The notes under the pieces are model-generated. The model did no database searches. It was given only the letters and a program-made list of their open reading frames with translations, and was not told the DNA's origin. From Caenorhabditis remanei (Eukaryota; Nematoda; Chromadorea; Rhabditida; Rhabditidae), in assembly GCF_010183535.1 (NCBI RefSeq), contig NC_071332.1:16368001-16432000 (forward strand): a stretch of DNA of 64,000 nt, given 5' to 3'. The position numbers were made by a program, and so were the translations under genes. Positions 1-11,529 of this stretch are shown in pieces; positions within the stretch are counted from its first letter, which is position 1, and each line of letters starts with the position of its first letter.

Positions 1-3000
1 TCTCATTCAGTCGTTTTCTCTTCTGAATTACAGTAGTCACTCGTTCTCGAACCTTCTCCAAATCTACTTGTTTCGCGTATCGTTCCAGTGCGGGCGGTGG
101 ATTCCACTCTCCATTTTTATTGTAATCCTCGAAGACGATGGTGAAAAGTGTGTCGAGTCGGATGAGTGGCAGCTGGAAATTTCAGATTTTTGGGTGAAAT
201 TTTTTTGTTTCATATTTAGAGTTCTAACCTGACTTCTCCGTTGGTTATTTGAGGGCACTTTTATCGAAAATCGAAGATATGCCTCATATACATAGATTAG
301 CTTATTTTTTAGTGTTGCCGGTGGGTCTAAATGCTGAAAAATCGCTTTTTCAGCACCAGCGAAACGTTTTCGGAACGTTTCGTTGACGTTTCGAGGTTCT
401 GGAGGGTCGATCGAGTTCTCGCGGCATCTGAAGTCAAATTTCTTTGAAATTGAGTTGGGAAAACTAAACAAATTGGCAAATATCTATGGAAAACCAATTT
501 TCTGGGTGAAAATATTCAAAATTTTGTCTTTTTTTTAAATTTTATATATTTTTCGACTCAATACGATCAATTTTCCGAAATTTTGATTTTTGCATACATG
601 ATGAGGCCCGAACGCCAGAGTTCATAAAAAGTTCCAATTTTTGACATTTTTTTTCAATTTTTCGTCGAAAATGTGAACATTTTTGATATATTTTTTCAGA
701 ATTTCCTGAAACTCACAGTGATAGTCGAAAATTTGACTTTTTCGCAAAAAATTTCGAAAAAATCTAAAAAAAATTTGAATTTTGGAACGAAGTACCAGGA
801 CCGGACATTGATAAGTATGGATTTTTGGGAACTTTTAAAAATTCCATTCGTGTTTTTTCATTGTCTTCCCTCCCTCACACTAACTTATTCCTGAACACTT
901 TCCAATCGAAATTTTTCGGCGAAAACTTGTTATCCCCACTCTCGATGACCGATTCGAATAGCATTTTCAACATGAATATTCTTTGTTTCGGTGCCAAATA
1001 CAGTGTGTCCACTTTCTCGTGTTTCGCGAATTTTCTCTCGAGAAAACGGGGCGGAATTCGAAGAGTTTCAGAGATTTCGGCTAGCGATTCGTCGTTGTCG
1101 AGGCGTCTGGAAGAGAAAATGTAAAGAATTTCTATCTTTTCTGTATTGTTCTGGCTGGAAATGAATCAATTGTGAAAATCTGTCGGAATTACGGAAATTC
1201 TAGAATTGAAATCATTAATTTTTCGATTTTGTTCAGAGATTCTGGAATTTACTAAAATCTTGATCTTTTCGCTAAAAATTAATTATTGTTAAATTAGTTT
1301 TCCTTGAAACGCATAGTTTTTCGACATTATTTTCGACACAGGTCTCCCACACAGCGAGAAAGAACTGAAAAAAAAACCGTGAAGCCGATTTTTTAACGTT
1401 TTAATTCAATTATTTTATTTATGCACTGAAAATCCGGTAATTTCAGGTTTTCAGACGTCGCAATGGGAGAAAAAAGGTTCCATCCATCAGAATTGTGGAA
1501 AATTAAATTCTCTATGAACCAGAAAACGTGAATTTTGGTCAGAAATTGACTTTTTTGATACAGAAAAAAACTATTTTCAGAAAAATGAGATTTTCAGCCA
1601 TTTCAGCCATTATTTCCTCAACTACAACATGTGCAATTGCTCTTGGAAAATCTTTTTTGCCAAAAAAGTTATACTCACTTATCTGAAAATCGGTTTTTCT
1701 GTATCAAAAAAGTCAATTTCTGACCAAAATTCACGTTTTCTGGCTCATTCGATAGAGAATTTAATATTCAACAATTCTGATGGGCGGGACCTTTATTCAT
1801 CAATTGCAACGTCTGAAAATTTAAAAATACGGCATTTTCAATGATAAAAATATAAGAATTGAATTAAAACGTGAAAAAAATCGGCTTCACGTTCTTTGAG
1901 TTCTGTTTCGCAAATATTAAAAATTTCGTGAAGACTTGAACGTGTTTCAAATGAAAAACTAAAATAAAAAAACAAAAAAGTTTTCTAGTAGTTTGCGCAA
2001 TTTTTTTTCAACATAATTTTTCCGAGTTTTCGCTTCAAAATCATTATTTCCATTCTACTTTTTCTACTTTTCTCACTCTCACCTCTTCACCTCCCCAATA
2101 TCCCAATCCTGTTCTTCCCGAAAGTACGGATGGAAAATATACGAAATTCTGAGTCGAACAAGTTTCGCAAATCGATTATCCAATCCCCTACACAACGAAG
2201 GCCATAGCTCTCTATGATACACGTGAATCGACACATTTTCTGATCGTCTTCCTTTTTTCAGCTCCAATCCATCATTATCAAAACCCAAAAATTCAAAAAT
2301 ATGGCCACTGAATTTGTGAAATTCCGCGAATCTTTGCCAGTTTTCTTTGATTTTTCGATCTTCTTCGGTAGTGAATGAAAAGAAATTTTCGTCCATTTTT
2401 TGACCCGATTTTCGAATTATTTCTTTCGAATCCTCTTCTAATTTTATCCGGTGTTGGAGGAGGACTCCAAAACGGGTTCGAACTGGTTTTCTGAAAAAAA
2501 AACAATTATTTTTCATTACGAAAATGGGAAAATTCAACTGATTAGTCTTTGTAATTGCTGTGAGGTCAATGTCGTCATCGGAATCGCTGGAACTGGAACT
2601 GGACGAGCTGAAAAACTAAAAAATTGTTTAAAAATATAAAATTGAAAAAATCGAAAAAATGTTCGCTCCAAACTCACTCTCTTCTTGTTGAAACCTGGGA
2701 GATATCATTGTCATCGTCACTTTCAGAATCTGAAGCTGTTGAGCTGAAAAAAATATTTATTTATATAACCATTTATTAATTTTTCAAACAAAAAATTATT
2801 TTTTCTATTAAAAAAATACTTTCTATTTTAAAACCAACCGAATTTCCTGCGAAACTTCCGAAATTGTGATTGTATTGTTACCATTCGAGCTGACACTTGG
2901 AAACCTGAAAAACATTTTTTTTTAAATTTTTCAACCGAAAAATTCTACTTTTTGTGTTTTTCACCGTTTTTTTCGGAATTTTTGGTGAATTTTTTTAATA

Positions 3001-3066
3001 AAAATCAACTGACCTCTCTTTTTCAGCTTTTTCTGCCTTTTTTGTTATTTTTACTGAAGAATTCAT
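1..3066 (-). CDS. Uncharacterised protein, acidic/serine-rich N-terminus, possible Myb-like fold; 3' end outside window
   Basis: Eight exons keep one frame through every junction: 3014-3066, 2839-2904, 2678-2743, 2539-2607, 2083-2490, 885-1106, 229-463 and 1-172 (runs off the window). The start is the first ATG, opening a Lys/Glu-rich MNSSVKITKKAEKAEKE. Residues about 40-85 are rich in Ser and Asp (SDSESDDD, then SSSSSSDSDDDID). Residues about 125-205 run from TTEEDRKIKENW to LCRGLDNR and RLRISYIFHPYF, spaced like a Myb/SANT or homeodomain-like helical fold. That assignment is my inference and is weak. No signal peptide or membrane segment is visible, so a nuclear protein is likely. The large intron between exons 5 and 6 holds a fold-back repeat. 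I do not recognise the family; the exon structure is well supported, the function is not. Confidence 0.75.
1350..1912. repeat. Intronic fold-back (inverted-repeat) element
   Basis: The sequence near 1379 (GTGAAGCCGATTTTT) returns as its reverse complement near 1876-1890. Inside, matching arms run through about 1500-1570 and 1680-1745 around a short loop. It sits in the large intron of the minus-strand gene at 1-3066 and looks like a MITE-type fold-back insertion. No clear target duplication was found. Confidence 0.7.
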
Positions 3067-3124
3067 CGAGAAAATCCGAACTATTCAATTAAAAATGTGA
3101 AGAAGAAACCAGGTAGAGACAACG

Positions 3125-3195
3125 TGAAAAGTGGAGACGCAGAGAAAAACGCTGCGTCTCGCACTCTCTACTGCGTGACCGCAGAGCGCGTTTGC
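3125..3195. promoter_or_regulatory. Promoter-proximal CTGCGTCTC motif cluster
   Basis: The first 60-130 bp upstream of the ATG at 3066 hold GGAGACGCAGAG and then GCTGCGTCTCGC in the opposite orientation, followed by CTGCGTGACCGCAGAGCGCG and a T-rich tract. The GAGACGCAG/CTGCGTCTC word is known to be enriched just upstream of many Caenorhabditis genes. Position and inverted arrangement suggest core-promoter function for the gene at 1-3066; this is inference. Confidence 0.5.
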
Positions 3196-3290
3196 ATTAT
3201 TTTTTATTAAAATGAAAAATTGGATTAAAAACATTTTTGAGTTGATTTATTAAAGAAAAATCGTTGAAAAAAAAACAAAAAACTGAAAAG

Positions 3291-4955
3291 TTAAATTATA
3301 GCCGAATTCCTCCAAACAAAAAAGTCAAAACCACCAGTATTTATAACGACGGTGGCCAGCATTCCATCGGTTTTCCTTTCGATATCGAATTGATCAGTGC
3401 AGTCGAAAGAGAGTTCTACTTTAGAACAAGTTAGAAAGTGTTTCATACTGAAAAAATATAAATATTAGAAGTAGAAAAAATTTCAAAACTCACTCGATCT
3501 GAAAGTCAAACTCCGCCTGTCTTCGCAATGGATCCCATTGCTTCATATAAAAACTTTCAAGTATCAAATTTCTATCCAATAGCGAATCACCATGAATCCC
3601 CGTACGTTTCCGAACCACAATCGACTCCAACTCTATATTCCCTTCCCCTTCGCTCCACGTCTTTAAAAAATCGAAAACTTCGGAATTCTCAACAGTCGCA
3701 CCCAGAAAAACTCCATTTCGTCCTTGAAACTTTTTCAAAATATTTGGAACCCATGCACAATTTCCGAAACCAAGATTGTTAGTTTTATAAAACGGAGAAT
3801 CGTCTGGAACTGGATATTTGTGAGTGCCAGCAACTGATCCCATAATCAGAGTGTTCGTAACATTGAAATTACGAAAGAAACGATCTACAATTCTTCCATC
3901 GAAGCATTGTGCTGGGAGATAACATAGTTTCGCAGTTCCATGAATACCAACATCTTCGAGTTCTTTGTTGCACATGACAATGATATGAGGAGGTTGGCCG
4001 AACAGATTCCAGGCATAATTATGAATGGAGGCGCAAATTTTCTTGCGAATGTTTTGGTTGCAGAATATGGTTGGGGCTGATGTGACGGCGTCGAAGCCGA
4101 GGCTGAAAGTTTCAAAGTTCAAATTGAAACAAATTGAATTTTTTCAAATGAAAAGATTCGCAGCACCCTATCAGTCTGAAATATACTTTTAATGCGTCAG
4201 GGCGACCGGATAAGCTTCAGAAGTCTACTGTACGCATGGCGCGATAAAAATGTTTCAAAAGAGTTATAACCGGAAAAAACTAACTTTTTGGGGATTAGAA
4301 ATGAGTTTAGGTAAATTTTCGAAATTTTATTTTTATGAAACACCAAAACTTCACTGATTTCGGAAGTATGAACAGTTTTGCTATGTGTCTTTAAGCTACA
4401 GTAAGAATTTTCACTGCAAAAGAGTAAGTAATCCCTTAGGTGAGTTGTAGGCACAGGGTGCCGTGAGAGGGGGATCTATAAATCTCAAAAATAAATTTAA
4501 AAGCTCAAAATTTTCCTACCTACGAAACTTTTTGTTTCGTCAATTTAAACTTCTATGAAACTCTGTCAGATTTAACCTAAAAAAATCCTGAACACTGATT
4601 CGAAATGTTCTCAACCTCAACTTTCAATTAATACAAGAAGAAAAGCATACCAGCACTTCACTTTCAGTCCATCGATATCCAAAACCACCGGCGGCAGTAT
4701 TTCCAGAGCCAGAGGTGGTCTAATAAACGACCACATCACAACTATCTTGTACGTGTCATTCACTTTCAGCGTCAAACTGACACGACTAGGCACACTATAC
4801 GTATCGATACAGAGTGAAATATATTTTCTGTGTGACGTTGATTTGATCATTTCTTTGGTTCTTTTGGATGCAAAAGATAGGAAAAATAGCGAGTGAATCT
4901 CCATATTTTCCAGTATATTTTTACGGATGAGATAAGGAAAATGAAGCAGTTTCAT
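3291..4955 (-). CDS. F-box protein with C-terminal F-box-associated (FBA-like) domain
   Basis: Three exons, 4651-4955, 3494-4102 and 3291-3447, join in frame to 356 residues ending ...RNSAII-stop. Residues about 1-45 (LLHFPYLIRKNILENMEIHS, then LFFLSFASKRTKEMI) form an F-box, the motif that binds Skp1-type adaptors in SCF ubiquitin ligases. Residues about 160-330 contain an FBA type-2-like region with GRNGVFLGATVENSEVFDFL and LESIVVRK. These proteins are expected to present unknown substrates for ubiquitination; the family is greatly expanded and fast-evolving in Caenorhabditis. Splice phases match exactly and the length is normal for the family. The first intron (548 bp) is unusually long and holds a probable small insertion. 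I did not assign an fbxa/fbxb/fbxc number. Confidence 0.85.
4161..4463. repeat. Possible small inverted-terminus insertion in the F-box gene intron
   Basis: The stretch begins CAGCACCCTATCAG and ends GCACAGGGTGCCG, an imperfect inverted match of about 12 bases. It fills most of an otherwise oversized intron. The termini are short and there is no clear target duplication, so this is only a suggestion of a MITE. Confidence 0.3.
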
Positions 4956-5137
4956 TGTGAAAAACAGATTCAGAATCGATGGGAAAGGGAAGAATGTAAC
5001 AAGTCACACGGATCGATAATACGATTGTTCTTTTGTGAGGAGACGGAGGGTCATAGTCTGTTGGTTTTTATCTCGTCAATTAGCACCTTTCAAGGAATAC
5101 AAACAAGGAATGCGGGAAGGTTAGAACGTTGAGAAAT

Positions 5138-6094
5138 TCAGCTGATTCTGGAATCCCTCACACGAGATTTTTCCAGATTTCCAATTATTGCATTTTTGAT
5201 CAAAATTTGAATATTTGAATCAAGGAAAATTAGTATGTAGCTGATAGAGAATATCATCTGGAATGAAAAAAAACAAATTACTCAAATTTACAGAACATCA
5301 GAAGATACTTACCACATCCGCAATTGTCATCACTAGTTCATGTCGATATTTGAAATTCCAAGTCGATGAAAAAACCGTTCTAAGCACCAAAACTGCGTAG
5401 ACACAAGAATTGACAACTGTGATTTTTGATATCTTCTTGAGTAGAAAGGTATTATGATGGGCGTGGGCAAGTAGTCGGTTGCGGATTTTCAGCAGAGTTA
5501 CTGTACCGATAATTATGATCAAAACGATATAAACCAAGCTGAAGCCAACGATGATTTGAGATTTATCTTTCTGGAATTTCTATTTCTTTTCTGTTATTTC
5601 AGAGAACAACTCACTATAGTGGGTTCCAGGAAAACCCGCGATTCATAGTCATACGAAATCTCCGGAAGCATCACAAGTTTTGCCGCCAAACATGAATACA
5701 CACCGATCCCCAGATAACAGAATAAATACCACCGCTTCCAGAATCTATTAGAATTTTCCACAATGACAGTGCTCAGTCTATGAATACAGATTATAATAGA
5801 GCTCATGGTTTGGATATGGAATGATGCAATATCCAAAAATGAAACAATATCTAGAATTTTCGGAGAACTCTCGTAAATCCACAAAAGGGTTTCTGAATCT
5901 TCTCCCCTGTAAATAATTCGCAAGGGCCAGGTGTTCAGCCAGAAGAAGATGTTGAGAAGGATATCCATTGTGATGATTCGGTAGAATGAGTGAGAGAAAA
6001 TGATATCAGTTGATAGTAGAATAATCAGAAAAACCATGAGAAGAAGAGATGCGCTTCCGTAAAACAGCCAGAATTTGAAGATGAAATCTAGCAT
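5138..6094 (-). CDS. Seven-transmembrane chemoreceptor, srg-type
   Basis: Exons 5615-6094, 5313-5570 and 5138-5257 are all phase 0 and give 285 residues. The chosen start MLDFIFKFWLFY leads directly into TM1; an open frame extends upstream to 6274 but overlaps the last exon of the neighbouring gene and lacks receptor features. Diagnostic features are SFYRIITMDILLN and FFWLNTW around TM2, IICIHRLSTVI near the end of TM3, FWKRWY at the following loop, and a C-terminal IADV-MIFSISYILIFLDSN segment, all like nematode srg receptors. Expected role: a G-protein-coupled chemosensory receptor in sensory cilia, ligand unknown. No lesions seen, so probably functional. Confidence 0.8.
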
Positions 6095-6257
6095 GTTGTG
6101 AGCGAAAATATTTTGGGAGAGATAAAACTTGAAATGAGTAAAAAGCTCCAAACTTGAGCCTGCGCGTAATGAAAGGGTGCGCAACTCCCAATTCGGAAAA
6201 ATTGTTATGGACAAGATGTGTGAAACGGAAAACCTCAAAACATTAGAAAATGTGAAA

Positions 6258-7703
6258 TCATTTATAACCTGCAATCAAAAAATATTTTTCTTCAGCATTT
6301 CCCAAAGAAATATTGGTCCAATGTCCTGGTCCAGTTGATTTTTGATAAAAGTTTCCGGCAGATAGAATTTGAACATTGTTGTCTTCCCGGATGAGCCCCA
6401 CAAACGCAGAATTTTTTACATGATTAGTCATAATCCATTTCGGAAGATCTCCAAGGCGCATAATCCTGAAAATCACATAGCAATCGTGCCCTACTGCATT
6501 CGAAATACTCACCATTCCTTGGTCTTCTCTTTGCACTTCTCCACATCCTCCTTCATCTTCTCCACATCTCCCTTCTCTGCATTCCCCCATTCTTTACTCC
6601 GGTAAATCACAATATTTGATCCATCTTGACAGGAAGAAGTGATGTGTTGGTTATCGTTACAGTGGAAGGAGTTCCCCTGACATGAATCATACACGATTAT
6701 GTAGAAGACATCGCTAGAAAAAATGTTGTTTCTCAAGACTGCCATTTCAATTTTATTGTTAGAAACTCACTCCGTCAGAACTTGTCTCAGTATGGTTTGA
6801 ATTTTTTTCGCTTTTTCCAAATTTCCATAGCTTTGATTCTGATTTTGTACCTTGAAAAGCATTTGTTGTACTGTGTCCGGCCAGTAATTAATTTTATACT
6901 CGTCTCTAGCGTAGTCAAATTTCGCATTCATCCTCTCAATCTTTCGTTTCAAATTCTCCGGTCCGTACATGTTCTGTTGCCAGAACATTCCATTGGAGAA
7001 CGTTTCAAGGAATAGCTGAATTCAATATTTTTTAAACTATGGTAAAAACAAAAACGGGTATTTACCAAATGAGTCATAGCCCCATCTAGAATTCCTCTCC
7101 ACTTCTCAAAAGTGTCCGTACGTTTATAGTCATCTGCATTCATAGCGACTTTCAGAGGGTTAGTTGAGTCTTGCTCGAGGAGAGTGATTAGTTTCTGAAA
7201 TATCTAAATAAAAACTTTGGAGAGAAGCTTAACTTACATATCCATTCATATGTGGAGACATTTTGTTACAGGCGTCCCCAAACAACCCGATACTATGACC
7301 ACATGGATGACGGATAGCATCTAACATGAAATTAGTGACTGTTCCCGCTTCCTGTGCAACCTCCGCAAACATCGAGTTTCCAGACATTGTCCATTTCAGC
7401 ACATCCCAATTTCTATTCATTTTATCTGTTAGTTGGCACATCAGATCTTCCTGATTTAGAAACGCTTCCGTGATACGAGGTTCTTTTGGAACTTCGTTTT
7501 GCAGTGTTCCAATGAACGACCCGAGTTCAGTGATCACTGGTAGACGGGTGGAAAGGTGATCGAATGAGAATCGGCCAGTGTTGAGGAAGTCATTGATCAG
7601 AAGCGTTGCGTTGTTAATGATTTGGAGTTCTGAAATTCAAAATATTCATGAGAAACTTTGAAAAAATTTAAAAATTAAAAAAAGTACCTGCCGTTGAAGA
7701 CAT
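6258..7703 (-). CDS. Uncharacterised nematode protein, 396 residues
   Basis: Six exons, 7688-7703, 7238-7629, 7066-7194, 6771-7015, 6513-6713 and 6258-6465, splice in frame from a 16-nt first exon (MSSTA) to ...FLIAGYK-stop. There is no signal peptide or membrane segment. The N-terminal half is helical (LGSFIGTLQNEVPKE; AGTVTNFMLDAI). The middle is charged and coiled-coil-like (LKRKIERMNAKFDYARDEY). The C-terminal part has several Cys (DSCQGNSFHC, SSCQDG), then a Lys/Glu repeat-like stretch (GDVEKMKEDVEKCKEKTKE) and WTNISLG. I do not recognise the family. Its stop lies only 163 bp upstream of the srg start on the same strand; whether they share a transcript cannot be told. Confidence 0.75.
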
Positions 7704-8400
7704 TTCGTAAATGACTGGAGTGGGGGAAGGAGGGAGAACAAGAGTGAAAAAATATCAAGTGTGATCTTTTATATGTATACTCCGCTTCCCTTTCGTTCTC
7801 TATCTCTCTTCCTCAGACACCTTTCGATCAGTTTTAAAATGAGAAGTAAATTACTAACACAATCTTTGAACAAGTGTATCTTTTATACACTTCTCTTCCC
7901 TTTTCTTGTCTATTCCTTTTCCTCAGGCGCCGCGGCTGTAGATTTGTTGCGATGATCGATGCAGACTTGAATGTGAAGATTCGAGGAGTCAACACTCCTG
8001 GACATGAATGAGGACCAGGATGGTGGATTACTGTAAAACCAATGCTTCGATTGGTTGATTATCGTTTGATTGCTGGATTTAATTTAGCATTTAATTTTGA
8101 ATTTTTGTTTGTTTTCACTTCCTGTAAAGTTTAAAACTAGCAATTAACCTTTTCCGTTTCCATAAAGTTAGCAATATCCCATCCGTGCAGTTCGATATCA
8201 ATGGTTCGCCAAATTGGGCAACTACTGATAACGCACGCAACATTTGTTGATAACACAATTTTTCTACACGCAAAACAATTAGATAAGAAAGTTTAGGTTG
8301 AGAGGAGAGATATGATAGCAGTGAACACCGAGAAAGGTAAAATGAGTCATAGCAAATGAAGCAAACTTCATTTTCCGAAAAGAGGGGGGACGCGAAATCC
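7704..8400. other. Intergenic; no gene supported
   Basis: Contains two diverged copies of a pyrimidine-rich block, about 7756-7820 and 7875-7935, each with ATCTTTTATA then a CTTCCCTTTC-like tract. No reading frame here has splice or domain support. Confidence 0.5.
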
Positions 8401-8407
8401 GAACGAA

Positions 8408-8415
8408 GTATAAAA
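8408..8415 (+). promoter_or_regulatory. TATA box for the small membrane protein gene
   Basis: GTATAAAA lies about 35 bp before the ATG at 8447, a plausible core-promoter spacing for a very short 5' leader. Confidence 0.45.
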
Positions 8416-8446
8416 CGATGTGAGGTTCTACCTCATCTGAAACAAA

Positions 8447-8698
8447 ATGGATTCTGAGTTTTCTATTCACTTGAATCTTGCTGAGCGCACTATCATTCTA
8501 GCTCGACGGGTGCAAAATTCTAACGAGCTGGAGTTATATCCATTGATCCGGAGATTCGATTTAATCGATAACGATGCGAATTATGAACAAACCTTCACGA
8601 TAAACCTTCGATTAACCTTTGAATCCGTATTCTTCGTCTGTTTTGGATGTGTGCTCGGCGTGCTCAGTGTTTTGCTCAACCGGTGGATTCGAGACTAG
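8447..8698 (+). CDS. Small single-exon membrane protein, 83 residues
   Basis: The frame runs MDSEFSIHLNLAERTI...LLNRWIRD with one strong hydrophobic segment near residues 57-78 (SVFFVCFGCVLGVLSVLL) followed by basic residues, suggesting a single-pass membrane protein with a short cytosolic tail. A TATA-like box lies about 35 bp upstream and AATAAA lies at 8803-8808, a compact and complete gene architecture. No family recognised. It could be a chance frame, but promoter, frame and poly(A) signal agree. Confidence 0.5.
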   Translation: MDSEFSIHLNLAERTIILARRVQNSNELELYPLIRRFDLIDNDANYEQTFTINLRLTFESVFFVCFGCVLGVLSVLLNRWIRD

Positions 8699-8820
8699 GA
8701 TGGTTATGCCGGAAAGATTCTTACAATCATGTTAATGTCCTTTTATATTTATTGATAATGATCTCAAACGGTTCTGCAATGTTTTATTGTATTTTTTAAT
8801 GAAATAAACAGTCCTAAATT

Positions 8821-9616
8821 TTGTGTAGAAAAATGTTATTTTACCCAGTACGCTTAAGTGTAGTACGGGTTTTGCCAACTCTCGGTTTTTAGACATTTTA
8901 TATTACCCATATACCGGTGGCTGACCACTCGATCAAAGTTCAGCCCGGGGAAGGTGTTGATACACAAATTCTCACAAACTATCACAAAACCCGACCACCA
9001 ATCGTCCAAACCAGAGATGTTGGGAAGTGAAAATTTTCTTATCCGGAAGTCGGAAGTCGGAAGTTGGAAGTGATTTTTCTTATCAGGAAGTCGGTAGTCG
9101 GAATTCCCAACAACACTGGTCCAAACTACACTATCTCCGATGATCTGTAACTTTCAATCAAGTCAATTGATCTTTCTTTTTTGTTTCCTTGCTTGGTTGG
9201 TTTCTTTCTTGTGGCAGGGAATTTCATTTTCTAAAAAAACATCATTATTCACACCTGAAAAAAACGCCAGTGAAATCTTTAACCTATGCAACTTTCAGTT
9301 TTGTACTTACACGGCGGGGCTGCGGCGACGCGTGGCCTAGAAAAATCCGCATTAAATACTCAGCCGAAAAAGTTGTGTACACTTCACACGGTGATTGCGG
9401 ACTAGTGTATACAGTAACCCGAAAATGATATAAAAATGTTTTTAAGTGCAGAAAACCACATAAAAAATGATAAAATGTGGTTTTTTTTGTGAGAAAAAGA
9501 CTTTATCGGCAAAAATTGCTTTGAACGAAAATAAAAACATTAATTCAGAGAACGCATATGGAAAATTAAGTGTGAGGGCTGAGCAATTTGTGCTGATGTG
9601 AGAAATAAACTGAAAA
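8821..9616. other. Intergenic with small repeats
   Basis: At about 9045-9105 a GGAAGTCGGAAGT-type word repeats several times. A GC-rich block at about 9309-9340 (ACGGCGGGGCTGCGGCGACG) has an inverted partner at about 10620-10650, so both are copies of a dispersed repeat. No gene supported. Confidence 0.5.
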
Positions 9617-10400
9617 GGCCTTCAAAATGTTTCAATCGACTGAAACTAATGTTTTTATTAAATTTTATAGCCTGATTTTACTATACGGAACTGTTTCACC
9701 AGAAAAACCAGTCCAGTTTTTGAAAAAAAAAAATCATTTTTGCCTATTTTTTCGACATTTTCCAAAAAAACGGCCTTCAAAATGTTTCAATAGACTGAAA
9801 CTGATGTTTTAATCAAATTCTAGACCCTCAATTTACTTTAGACAAATGTTTCAGAAAAAAATCCAGTTCAGTTTTTGAGAAAATAAATAATTTATTGTTT
9901 TTTTCTCAATATTTTCGACATTTTCAAAGAAAAACAGACTTCAAAATGTTTCAATAGCCCGAAACTGATGTTTTTATTGAATTCTAGACTCTCATTTTAC
10001 TTTAGGAAACTGTTTCAGCAAAAAATCCAGTCCAGTTTTTGAAAAAAATAGACAAATAAATTGTTTTTTCCTATTTTTTCGACATTTTCAAGAAAAAACG
10101 GCCCTCAAAATGTTTCAGTAGACTGAAACTCATGTTTTTATCAAATTCTAGACCCTTATGTTACTCTAGAAAACTGTTTCAGACAAAAATCCAGTCCAGT
10201 TTTTGAGAAAATAAAAATTTTATGATTTTTTTCACTAATTTTTCGACATTTTCAAGGAAAACGGCCTTCAGAATGTTTCAATGGACTGAAACTGATGTTT
10301 TTATTGAATTCTAGACCCTCATTTTACTGTAGAAAACTGTTTCAGCAAAAAATCCAGTCCAGTTTTTGAGAAAATGACTTTTTTTCTCAATATACTCGTT
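9617..10400. repeat. Minisatellite, five copies of a ~163-bp unit
   Basis: Units start near 9617, 9772, 9936, 10100 and 10263 with GGCCTTCAAAATGTTTCA (or a close variant), followed by GACTGAAACTGATGTTTTTA, an AACTGTTTCA block and CCAGTCCAGTTTTTGA. Spacing is 155-164 bp and the units have diverged by scattered substitutions, so the array is not very recent. Confidence 0.85.
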
Positions 10401-10951
10401 TTCTTTGATAAAAAGTAATTATAATCGAGATTTTTTGTTATTCCACAATTTCCAACATTGAAAAATCGCTTGTTTTAGTTAACATCATCTGTAATGTGTT
10501 AAATATATCCAATACTTGCCAGAAAACGTGGAAAAGCCTGTCAGCGCACTTTGTGAGAAAAATTGGTGTTTGAATTTCGCGCGCCGCCGCATCGGGGCCG
10601 AGGAATTTGGCTGCGGAGTCCGCGCGTCGCCGCTGCCCCGCCGTGACTTAGTGAAAACTATGACTCATTCATTAGCGGTTCCTCAGTTCTTTGTAAATAT
10701 AAAACAATTTCCAAGTCTCAACCGATGCAAAATGTCCCTCTACCATTCAGTTACAGTAAACTCAGATTCTGAACCTGTCATCGTTGAAGTTAGTAATCTT
10801 TCGTGGAAGAATGCTCATTAAAATGTAAAGAAACAGAGCTTAAAAACTTCTTTTGTAAGTTTTTGGTGGAGACCAAAAGGTAATACATAATCTCCCTTCA
10901 GTATATAACTCCATGTTGACTTTTTGTACAACTAGACTATTCTTACTCAAA

Positions 10952-11397
10952 ATGTCGAAGAAAATATGTTTCGTTTTTGCTGTTTTCATACTCGTCATCA
11001 GTTGGATTATTGTTGGATCTGTAGACACCACCACTCCCAAGCCGACTCCGAGGCCGATCAATGTTGAGGTGTGCTCTGTGATCCCTCTCCCTCTCAACTG
11101 TTTAATTTTTAGTTCTTTGACAACGTGACCATCCCAATGCCAGTTTCTGCCAACTATCGCCGTATCGTTGAGATGACATATGGTGTGAAGGAAGAGCAAA
11201 TCTATAGAGTTTGCACTGGGAAGAACAAGAAGACTTGTGGTTTCTGGGAGAATGTTGAGGTAATCAGATGGTACTGACAATCAGTACCATGATTTTCGAT
11301 TTTCCAGACAAAAGCAAAAGTGGAATCTGGAAAAACGACGTACAACAAGAACAAGAAGGCGCTGATCATTAAGAAGATAATGAAAACTGACTTCTGA
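10952..11397 (+). CDS. Small secreted or type II membrane protein, 117 residues
   Basis: Exons 10952-11068, 11113-11259 and 11308-11397 splice in phase 0. Residues 1-23 are a hydrophobic signal peptide or anchor (CFVFAVFILVISWIIVG), followed by a Thr/Pro linker (TTTPKPTPRP) and a basic, lysine-rich C-terminal domain with two Cys (RVCTGKNKKTCGFW). Introns are 44 and 48 nt. A TATA-like GTATATAA lies near 10901 and AATAAA near 11470. I do not recognise the domain. Intron 2 carries a perfect 10-bp hairpin (see findings). Confidence 0.75.
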
Positions 11398-11529
11398 CTC
11401 TAAATGACTGGAAATAAGAAATACGAGCAAAAGGTTAACTCGCTGTTTTTGAGAGGACGATAAATGGAATAAATAGCACTATTTTATTTCATGTTTCATA
11501 AAACTTATATACGATACCAATTGATTCAT

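Noticed and set aside
5594..6274. Longer srg open frame starting upstream at 6274
   Set aside because: The extra 60 residues lack receptor character and overlap the neighbouring gene's last exon; the Met at 6094 begins right before TM1.
10516..10821. Open frame MPENVEKPVSALCEKNW...
   Set aside because: It runs through a GC-rich dispersed repeat (about 10570-10650) and has no domain or splice support.
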